From Hadesarchaea archaeon (GTDB taxonomy: Archaea > Hadarchaeota > Hadarchaeia > Hadarchaeales > Hadarchaeaceae): 5,318 nucleotides of DNA. Shown piece after piece: positions 1 to 4,627 of this stretch. Below the pieces are notes generated by a model. The model was not told the origin of the DNA, did not search any database, and was given only the letters and a program-made list of their open reading frames with translations. Position 1 is the first letter of the stretch. Each line of letters begins with the position of its first letter. The stretch spans positions 1 to 5,318 of the forward strand of contig JAUWBP010000064.1 of the NCBI GenBank assembly GCA_030601665.1. The letters are read 5' to 3'. Position numbers and translations under genes: made by a program.

Positions 1-267
1 TTGGATACAAACGCGCTCGAATTTATTTGAATTTTCTTCCAACCTCGCGAGAACTTTTTTCAACTCCCAGCGAGGCCAGATGACGCGCGATAACATCTTC
101 AGGTCGGCTATGCTACCTCGCGCTTGAGGGCAAAACTTGCAGTTTGCGCTGCAGCGGTCTTCGTAGTAGGTCAGCATGTGGGCGGTCGTCGGGGCTACCG
201 CGAGCTGCCCGCGCCAGAGCCCTAGCAAGACACCCGTACCATAAGCAACCCTTACGTGCTCGACCAA
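1..267 (-). CDS. lipS1: LipS1-type radical SAM lipoyl synthase subunit (C-terminus off the left edge)
   Basis: Partial: 89 codons are visible and the frame stays open to position 1. With LipS2, this family inserts sulfur into the octanoyl chain carried on a lipoyl domain. Residues C39, C43 and C46 form the radical-SAM CxxxCxxC motif (CSANCKFC) that holds the [4Fe-4S] cluster cleaving S-adenosylmethionine. It is followed by PQAR and, about 12 residues on, LSRVIWP, a context I associate with LipS1/biotin-synthase-like proteins and not with canonical LipA. The start is inferred as TTG at 267: an in-frame stop lies at 288-286, the only better-known codons are deep inside the protein, and AGGGGT sits 6 nt upstream. 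The gene overlaps the end of lipS2 by 16 nt in another frame, implying coupled translation. The LipS1 name rests on the motif context plus the neighbouring LipS2 and ligase genes; it could be another radical-SAM sulfur-insertion enzyme. Confidence 0.82.
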   Translation of the reverse strand, partial: MVEHVRVAYGTGVLLGLWRGQLAVAPTTAHMLTYYEDRCSANCKFCPQARGSIADLKMLSRVIWPRWELKKVLARLEENSNKFERVCIQ

Positions 268-1181
268 GTTGATACCCCTGTTAATTCACTCGGGATTGAA
301 CAGCACGCGTCAAGCCTCAGCACTTGAAGCCCGAGCTTGCGTGCAGCTTCTATTGTCTGCTCGCTTGGGACCTCCATTCGATCGACCCCGGAGCGCAGAG
401 CTTGGAGCTCGAGCTCGACCCGTCCAGCGTCACGCGGGCGCATACAGCCCAGCGCTAGCATCGCCCCTGGAAACTTGAGCCGAGCATCCGCGATGAGTTC
501 GCCAACCTCCGCTGGACTCGGCCCAGTAATGTGTTCAAACCCGGTTCCGGGCGTCGGCATGAGCACGAGCAAAACTAGCGCCTGTGGCCTGATCTTGGCT
601 GCAAACTCAAGGGCCGCTCGTTCGCCCTTGATCTCGCCCGCGTGCAGGCCTATGCAGATATGGGGGACGACATGGGGAAGCGAGCGCTTGAGCACATGGA
701 GCGAGCGTCGGTAATCCTCGACAGTTCTATCGATTCCGAGCACGAGCTTTATCGTCTCATCATCGCCTATCAAGTCGAAGTCAGCCAAGTCGACACCAAC
801 GCGGCCCAGTTCGTGTGCGAGCCAGCCCGGCACCAAGCCCGTGTGGGTGCTGATGAATATCCCGGTTTCACGTTTTACCCGCTCGATCGCGTCGAGGAAG
901 GGCTCGAATGGCACGTAGCCCTCGCCGTTGTAGCCACCACTAAGCAACACGCCCTGCGCGCCATTCGAAGCAAGCTTTGAGCATGTTGTAAATAAGACAT
1001 CTGGAGTCAGGCAGGAAATCATATGTCGCAGGTAGCGGCGGCCGCAGTGCTTGCAGTTGAGCGCGCATTTATCGCTAGTAATCGAAATTGTTGGAAATTT
1101 TGGGTGAGGATAGCAAGAAAAAAATGTGGGGCAACGTTTAAGTTTTGTTGAAAATGCGCGGTGTTGAATTTTGGTGGTCAT
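252..1181 (-). CDS. lipS2: LipS2-type radical SAM lipoyl synthase subunit
   Basis: Partner of LipS1. In the Thermococcus system both radical-SAM proteins are needed to put sulfur at C6 and C8 of a protein-bound octanoyl group. Using the longer 315-residue reading (start 1199), C45, C49 and C52 form CxxxCxxC (CALNCKHC). A glycine-rich SGGYNGEG stretch follows at 87-94, where radical-SAM proteins usually contact SAM. Additional cysteines lie at C23 and C29 before the motif, C252 in GCMRPRD, and C299-C300 at the C-terminus; some may bind an auxiliary cluster. I prefer the start at ATG 1181 (309 aa): GAGGA lies 7 nt upstream and the ATG shares one base with the TGA of lplA. The longer ATG at 1199 has no visible ribosome site. 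The family call is strong. The division of labour between the two subunits cannot be read from sequence. Confidence 0.85.
   Translation of the reverse strand: MTTKIQHRAFSTKLKRCPTFFSCYPHPKFPTISITSDKCALNCKHCGRRYLRHMISCLTPDVLFTTCSKLASNGAQGVLLSGGYNGEGYVPFEPFLDAIERVKRETGIFISTHTGLVPGWLAHELGRVGVDLADFDLIGDDETIKLVLGIDRTVEDYRRSLHVLKRSLPHVVPHICIGLHAGEIKGERAALEFAAKIRPQALVLLVLMPTPGTGFEHITGPSPAEVGELIADARLKFPGAMLALGCMRPRDAGRVELELQALRSGVDRMEVPSEQTIEAARKLGLQVLRLDACCSIPSELTGVSTWSST
274..279 (-). promoter_or_regulatory. Ribosome binding site for lipS1
   Basis: The minus strand reads AGGGGT, ending 6 nt before the TTG at 267. It lies inside the lipS2 coding sequence and decides the non-ATG start of lipS1, because no ATG or GTG with a comparable site is available near the N-terminus. 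Confidence 0.6.
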
Positions 1182-1936
1182 CAACGTTTCCTCAGCCATT
1201 TATCTGACGCATATTTGGGCTTGAGTTCGGATGCAAGTTCGACCTCATCGCTCGTCAGCTCGCCTTCGGAAAGCTTTAGACCAAGTGACTTCTCGAAACC
1301 CCTACTCATCGCTTCCTTTACTTCCTCAAAACTCGGCTTCCTTCCAAGCTCTCGCTCGATTGTCGTCACCCGTTCGAAAACGGAGGCGATGAACTTATCA
1401 GAAATCTTCTCAGGGCTGACCCTGAGCAGCTCGAACATCAGCCGCATATCTGGCGCGATGAGCACCGTCCCGTGCTGTAGCACCGAGCCCCACCGGCGGG
1501 TCTGGGCGCTGCCCGAGATTTTCTTCCCGTTTCCAAGCACGTCATTGACCGGCTTGAACTCAGCTCGCAGACCTAGCCGCTCGAAGCCCCGCACCAAGCC
1601 ACCGCAGATCAAGCGATAGGACTCGATGATGTCGTCAGGGACATCGCCTTGCTTGCACACGACACTGTAGGTGAGTTCGCCGTCGTGGTCATGAAAAACT
1701 GCACCCCCACCTGTTATTCGTCTCACAACGTCTACACCGTGATGCTTCGCCACCTCGAGGTCGACCTCGCGCTCTACGCTCTGGAAGCAGCCGATCGAGA
1801 CTGTCGAGGGGAGCCAGCGCCAAAATCTGATCGTGTTGGGTGACTTGCTCTCCGCGTTTAGTTTGAGCAGCGCCTCGTCGATCGCCATGCTCATGGACGC
1901 GTCATCCACGCGCAAAGGTAACAAACGCCATTCCAC
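1181..1936 (-). CDS. lplA: Lipoate/octanoate-protein ligase, catalytic subunit (LplA-type)
   Basis: Activates lipoate or octanoate with ATP to the acyl-adenylate and transfers the acyl group to a lipoyl-domain lysine; cytoplasmic. At 251 aa it matches the catalytic domain alone. Family motifs are intact: RRITGGGAVFHD at 72-83 (acyl/adenylate-binding loop), GKKISGSAQ at 137-145 with the expected catalytic lysine K139, and QHGTVLI at 154-160. The C-terminal accessory domain fused on in E. coli LplA is absent and is encoded immediately upstream as lplB. The start is GTG 1936, directly abutting the TAA of lplB, with AGGTGA 4 nt upstream. The position beside lipS1/lipS2 fits the sLplAB-LipS1/S2 assembly route, in which octanoate is attached first and sulfur inserted afterwards. 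Salvage of free lipoate is equally compatible with the motifs. Confidence 0.92.
   Translation of the reverse strand: MEWRLLPLRVDDASMSMAIDEALLKLNAESKSPNTIRFWRWLPSTVSIGCFQSVEREVDLEVAKHHGVDVVRRITGGGAVFHDHDGELTYSVVCKQGDVPDDIIESYRLICGGLVRGFERLGLRAEFKPVNDVLGNGKKISGSAQTRRWGSVLQHGTVLIAPDMRLMFELLRVSPEKISDKFIASVFERVTTIERELGRKPSFEEVKEAMSRGFEKSLGLKLSEGELTSDEVELASELKPKYASDKWLRKR
1188..1193 (-). promoter_or_regulatory. Ribosome binding site for lipS2 (favours start at 1181)
   Basis: The minus strand reads GAGGAA, with GAGGA 7 nt before ATG 1181, inside the last codons of lplA. It falls within the coding region of the alternative ATG at 1199, so it supports the shorter start and a TGATG stop-start junction. 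Confidence 0.6.
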
Positions 1937-2212
1937 TTACTCACCTGCTGCTCGCAAAATTGCTTCGACCCAGTGCTCGGGCTCGACCATGGGGGTTTGC
2001 GCTCCGGTCGAGCCGTAAAATCGTTGCACCGCTGCCAGCAAACTCTCCCTGTCAGCTTTGACGCCAACCAATGTTTGCTCGAGTCGCTCAAGCGCGTCCT
2101 CGGGATACATGAAAAAATCACCACTAATCGAAACCTGTGAGATAGCGTCGTTTGTAAGCTCGAGCTCTACTTTGATTACACCCTTTGGTGCCTTGAACTC
2201 CGCGTACCCCAA
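1937..2212 (-). CDS. lplB: Lipoate-protein ligase accessory (C-terminal) domain subunit (LplB-type)
   Basis: A 91-residue stand-alone version of the C-terminal domain of LplA. In Thermoplasma-type ligases this separate subunit is required with LplA to form the acyl-adenylate. Visible family features are the opening KAPKGVIKVELEL (7-19), the hallmark GDFF at 31-34 after a short beta-rich stretch, and a helical C-terminal half (38-67). No catalytic residue is expected. The start is TTG at 2212, backed by GAGG 7 nt upstream, formed from the last codons of the macrodomain gene; that gene's stop lies 4 nt before this start. The stop abuts the GTG of lplA with no spacer, which suits equimolar production of the two subunits. 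The order accessory-then-catalytic is the reverse of the fused bacterial protein. Confidence 0.88.
   Translation of the reverse strand: MGYAEFKAPKGVIKVELELTNDAISQVSISGDFFMYPEDALERLEQTLVGVKADRESLLAAVQRFYGSTGAQTPMVEPEHWVEAILRAAGE
1941..1946 (-). promoter_or_regulatory. Ribosome binding site for lplA
   Basis: The minus strand reads AGGTGA, 4 nt before the GTG start at 1936, overlapping the last codons of lplB. It supports a GTG start that directly follows the lplB stop codon. Confidence 0.55.
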
Positions 2213-2216
2213 GCGA

Positions 2217-2747
2217 TTACCTCAGCGCCCGTGCCCAGGCATCTGCCATTTCCTTATTAAAATCACATAAAACAATTTCTTTGAGCGATTTTGCAGCCAG
2301 AGCGAACTCTTTCAACGCCTTGACCATCGCTTCCGCGGCGCCTTCATACGACACCCCGCCGACGCCAGTCCCCATGCCGGGCAACACGATACTTTCAGCA
2401 CCCGCCTGGTCTGCACAATCGAGTACAGCTTTGGTTGCGAGGTAAACCTTTTTGCCTGTCGTGGGCATTACGGGCCGCTCCATGGTGGGGGAGTGTACGA
2501 CCCAGCGCGCTTGAAGTTTTCCCGCAGTAGTCGCAATTGCCTTTCCGACTGGCACCGGCGCGTGCTTTAGGGCTTCTCGTTCGATATCTTCGCCGCCCGC
2601 GCGTTTCAGCGCCCCAGCCGCGCCCCCGCCCATATACATCAGACTGTTCGCGGGGTTGCAGAGCGCGTCTGCCTTTTGTTTCGTCAAATCTCCCTGCTTT
2701 ACGACAATGTTCAAGTTCCCTAGTTTTAACATTCCATCCCAGCACAT
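2217..2747 (-). CDS. Macrodomain protein (Af1521-like, ADP-ribose binding or hydrolysing)
   Basis: A single macrodomain fills the whole protein (176 aa from ATG 2747). Macrodomains bind ADP-ribose and relatives, and many remove ADP-ribose from proteins or act on O-acetyl-ADP-ribose. Features, numbered from this start, are GDLT at 19-22, then D27 (adenine-contacting aspartate position). NPAN at 31-34 is followed by GGG at 40-42. PTMERP lies at 87-92, and the phosphate-binding loop PGMGTGVGG at 123-131. The aspartate that follows GGG-V in MacroD-type hydrolases is absent here (GGGAAGAL), as in Af1521. The cysteine/histidine insertion of zinc macrodomains is also missing. The start is uncertain: AGGTGG 8 nt upstream favours ATG 2747; a GTG at 2759 would add four residues and an ATG at 2732 would remove five. 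The gene heads the lipoate-assembly operon and ends 4 nt before lplB, so a role tied to lipoylation is plausible but inferred. Its in vivo substrate is unknown. Confidence 0.88.
   Translation of the reverse strand: MCWDGMLKLGNLNIVVKQGDLTKQKADALCNPANSLMYMGGGAAGALKRAGGEDIEREALKHAPVPVGKAIATTAGKLQARWVVHSPTMERPVMPTTGKKVYLATKAVLDCADQAGAESIVLPGMGTGVGGVSYEGAAEAMVKALKEFALAAKSLKEIVLCDFNKEMADAWARALR
2220..2223 (-). promoter_or_regulatory. Ribosome binding site for lplB
   Basis: GAGG on the minus strand (within GAGGTAA, which includes the macrodomain gene's stop), 7 nt before the TTG at 2212. It decides the TTG start and implies the ribosome finishing the macrodomain gene could reinitiate here. Confidence 0.55.
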
Positions 2748-2755
2748 TTTCGCGC

Positions 2756-2761
2756 CCACCT
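2756..2761 (-). promoter_or_regulatory. Ribosome binding site for the macrodomain gene
   Basis: The minus strand reads AGGTGG, 8 nt before ATG 2747. It overlaps the alternative GTG start at 2759, which is why I prefer 2747. Confidence 0.45.
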
Positions 2762-2800
2762 TTAATGTTTTTCAAGGGCTAGCCAAAAAGTGGACTTGGA

Positions 2801-2810
2801 GCTTTTAAGC
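2801..2810. promoter_or_regulatory. Candidate divergent archaeal TATA element
   Basis: GCTTTTAAGC on the plus strand and GCTTAAAAGC on the minus strand lie in the 93-nt gap between the divergent macrodomain and ABC ATPase genes. Read leftward, an element here would put transcription about 25 nt on, near 2780, leaving a leader of roughly 30 nt that contains the AGGTGG site: a good fit. Read rightward, transcription would start near 2831, almost on top of the ABC ribosome site, so the fit is poorer. CTTTAATG at 2760-2767 is an alternative rightward element. No clear purine-rich BRE is seen on either side. Confidence 0.3.
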
Positions 2811-2830
2811 ATGAAAGAGTTTATCAATTT

Positions 2831-2835
2831 GGGGT
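2831..2835 (+). promoter_or_regulatory. Ribosome binding site for the ABC ATPase gene
   Basis: GGGGT, 5 nt before the TTG at 2841. An in-frame TAA at 2835-2837 blocks any upstream extension, and the N-terminal beta strand typical of the family begins right at this TTG, so the TTG start is well supported. Confidence 0.5.
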
Positions 2836-2840
2836 AACGA

Positions 2841-3767
2841 TTGGAACCCATTGTTACTGAAAACCTAACGAAGTACTACGGCAAGATGTTGGCTCTAGAC
2901 AATTTGACGATGAAAATCCGCAAGGGGCACTGTGTTGGTTTCTTGGGCCCCAACGGTGCTGGGAAGTCTACTACCATCAAGATTCTCTGCAGCTTGATTC
3001 ATCCGACGAAGGGGGAGGCCCATGTAAATGGGTTTAACCCTTCCAAGGAGCCGAGAAACGCGCTTGAAGATGTGGGATGCATAGTTGAGGTACCAGATTT
3101 CTACCCACAGTTCAACGCTTTGGATGTTTTGAGATATTACGGAAAGATCCGCGGAATTACCGGCAGAGAGCTCAGGAAGAGGGTGAAGGAGGTCTTAGAA
3201 TTTGCCGGGATATCCAAGTGGGCAAGGATGAAGACCCCAAAGTTCTCGAGAGGGATGAAACAAAGGCTGGGCATCGCTCAAGCCCTCTTGCACGATCCCT
3301 CGATCCTCATTCTAGATGAGCCCGCTTTGGGTCTTGATCCACGGGGGGTAGTAGAGATAAGGAAAATGCTGAAGGAGATAATGAAACAAGGCAAGACGGT
3401 ATTTCTTGCATCGCACATGCTCTATGAAGTGCAGGAAGTCTGTGATATGGTCGCAATGATCAACAAGGGAAAACTGATAGCATACGATAGGGTAGAAAAT
3501 CTCGAGAAGTTATTCAAAGTGCAGGTTCTCGAGGTCGATTTGCTTCAGCCACCGAAGCCCAAACAGCTCGAGAAAGTGAAAAAGTTGGAATCGGTCAAGT
3601 CGTATTCAGCCGAGAAAAATCGTATAAAAATAAATTTCGAGGGGGATAAAACCGCTCAGGTGAAATTGCTCGCAGCCTTGGTGAAAGATGTCAGACTCCA
3701 AGTGGCCTCATTTAGACCTTCAGTAGCGGCACTGGAGGAGCTCTACCTACGGTTGGTTGAGGAGTGA
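2841..3767 (+). CDS. ABC transporter ATP-binding protein, BcrA/CcmA type
   Basis: Cytoplasmic ATPase of a two-component ABC-2 exporter, pairing with the permease encoded directly after it. It has 308 aa. Walker A is GPNGAGKST at 36-44. The Q-loop region around 80-90 reads IVEVPDFYPQ, with glutamate where many families have glutamine, as in bacitracin-type BcrA proteins. The signature is FSRGMKQRL at 135-143, a variant of LSGGQ. Walker B is ILILDEP at 155-161 with catalytic E160, followed by the D-loop GLDP, and the H-loop histidine is H192. All catalytic elements look intact. Residues from about 225 to 308 form the charged C-terminal extension common in this family. The TTG start is supported by GGGGT and a preceding in-frame stop. 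The exported substrate cannot be told from sequence; drugs, peptides, lipids or polysaccharides are all known in relatives. Confidence 0.93.
   Translation: MEPIVTENLTKYYGKMLALDNLTMKIRKGHCVGFLGPNGAGKSTTIKILCSLIHPTKGEAHVNGFNPSKEPRNALEDVGCIVEVPDFYPQFNALDVLRYYGKIRGITGRELRKRVKEVLEFAGISKWARMKTPKFSRGMKQRLGIAQALLHDPSILILDEPALGLDPRGVVEIRKMLKEIMKQGKTVFLASHMLYEVQEVCDMVAMINKGKLIAYDRVENLEKLFKVQVLEVDLLQPPKPKQLEKVKKLESVKSYSAEKNRIKINFEGDKTAQVKLLAALVKDVRLQVASFRPSVAALEELYLRLVEE
3761..3767 (+). promoter_or_regulatory. Ribosome binding site for the ABC permease gene
   Basis: GGAGTGA, made of the last codons and stop of the ATPase gene, 6 nt before ATG 3774. It implies coupled translation of the transporter pair. 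Confidence 0.6.
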
Positions 3768-3773
3768 AAAACG

Positions 3774-4529
3774 ATGGCACTACCCTCGTCTCTCAGGCAA
3801 GCAGGCACCGTTGCGAAATATGAGTTGTGGAAACATCTGAAGGGTTGGCGTTTGATCGGGCTCATCATGCTCGTTACAGTATTTTCCGTGCTGGCTGTCA
3901 AAGGAATGGAGGGGGCGGGGAGCGCTGTGGCGTTTAGCAAGGGGTTTTTCTTCATGCCAGCGTATTTTCTGATTACAGTTGCGGGAGTTGTCCTCGGTGG
4001 GGATGTTCTAGCTTCAGAGTTCGAACGTAAAACGGGCTACTTGCTTTTTTCAAACCCAATGAGGCGCGTCACGTTGGTTGCTGGGAAGTTCACGGCTTCC
4101 TTCATTTCAGTCCTATTGATGATTTCAATCTTCTTTTTAACGGGGATACTTTTCATGCTCAACACTTACGGTGAGGTGCCGGCCACGCTCCTAGGTTCCC
4201 TCGGGCTGGCGATCCTCTATGGGTGCGCCGTGCTCAGCTTGACCTTTCTCTTCAGCTCGACCATGGGGGGGACAGGGGCGACGATGTTCTCCTTCTTCAC
4301 ATTTTTCCTGATAATGCCATTTTTTCAGGCCTTCCTGCTCAATCAGGTGGGAGTTGAGCCGTGGTATCTACTAACGTATACTTCGGGAACGATAGGCGCG
4401 TTTATTGATCCATCTGGAACCTATTATACGCACCCAGATTTCACGGTCAGTGTCCTCGTCATGTCGGCATACCTAATTGGGGCGTTGATTTTGTGTACGA
4501 TTGCCACCAAGCGGAGGGAGATGAGGTAG
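3774..4529 (+). CDS. ABC-2 type transporter permease
   Basis: Integral membrane subunit of the exporter, 251 aa. Six hydrophobic segments can be seen at about 25-43, 58-80, 106-129, 136-160, 168-190 and 224-244, the usual six-helix ABC-2 fold. After the second helix, residues 80-98 carry the ABC-2 coupling-region pattern: SEFERKTG, then LLFSNPMRR. This cytoplasmic loop touches the ATPase in relatives. The N-terminal 24 residues are amphipathic and basic, and the last residues (TKRREMR) are positively charged, consistent with both ends inside the cell. The start is ATG 3774 with GGAGTGA upstream, 6 nt after the ATPase stop, so the two genes form an operon. Two copies of each subunit would make the transporter. 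The substrate is unknown. Confidence 0.92.
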   Translation: MALPSSLRQAGTVAKYELWKHLKGWRLIGLIMLVTVFSVLAVKGMEGAGSAVAFSKGFFFMPAYFLITVAGVVLGGDVLASEFERKTGYLLFSNPMRRVTLVAGKFTASFISVLLMISIFFLTGILFMLNTYGEVPATLLGSLGLAILYGCAVLSLTFLFSSTMGGTGATMFSFFTFFLIMPFFQAFLLNQVGVEPWYLLTYTSGTIGAFIDPSGTYYTHPDFTVSVLVMSAYLIGALILCTIATKRREMR

Positions 4530-4627
4530 GAATCTCTCGGAAAGTTCAAGGCACATGAAATCACTTCGTAAATCCTATCTCTTATTTTACAGGTATTGCG
4601 ATGCCCACTTGAGCCAGAGCCACGATG
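4530..4627. other. Convergent intergenic gap with a weak T-rich stretch
   Basis: A 98-nt gap between the tail of the permease gene and the tail of the MinD-like gene. The only termination-like signal is the pyrimidine-rich CTCTTATTTT at 4579-4588 on the plus strand, which could serve archaeal T-tract termination for the ABC operon. There is no stem-loop, no long T-run on the minus strand, and no RNA gene or small coding region that I can support. Confidence 0.3.

Noticed and set aside
269..980. Open frames on the plus strand across lipS2
   Set aside because: They lie antisense to a well-supported radical-SAM gene, show no recognisable domain and lack ribosome sites; they are by-products of GC-rich codon use on the minus strand.
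1..1181. Canonical LipA lipoyl synthase
   Set aside because: Neither protein carries the second N-terminal cysteine-rich motif or the arrangement of LipA as I know it; two separate radical-SAM proteins beside a split ligase fit LipS1/LipS2 better.
1161..2018. Plus-strand open frames over lplA and lplB, serine- and alanine-rich
   Set aside because: Composition is that of reverse-complemented coding sequence; the minus-strand ligase motifs are unambiguous.
2217..2747. Zinc-type macrodomain orthologous to those in SirTM operons
   Set aside because: The loop after NPAN goes straight to GGG with no cysteine/histidine zinc insertion, so the resemblance is in gene neighbourhood, not subfamily.
4530..4627. 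tRNA, C/D-box RNA or stem-loop in the convergent gap
   Set aside because: No cloverleaf-compatible pairing, no paired C and D boxes and no convincing inverted repeat could be found by eye.
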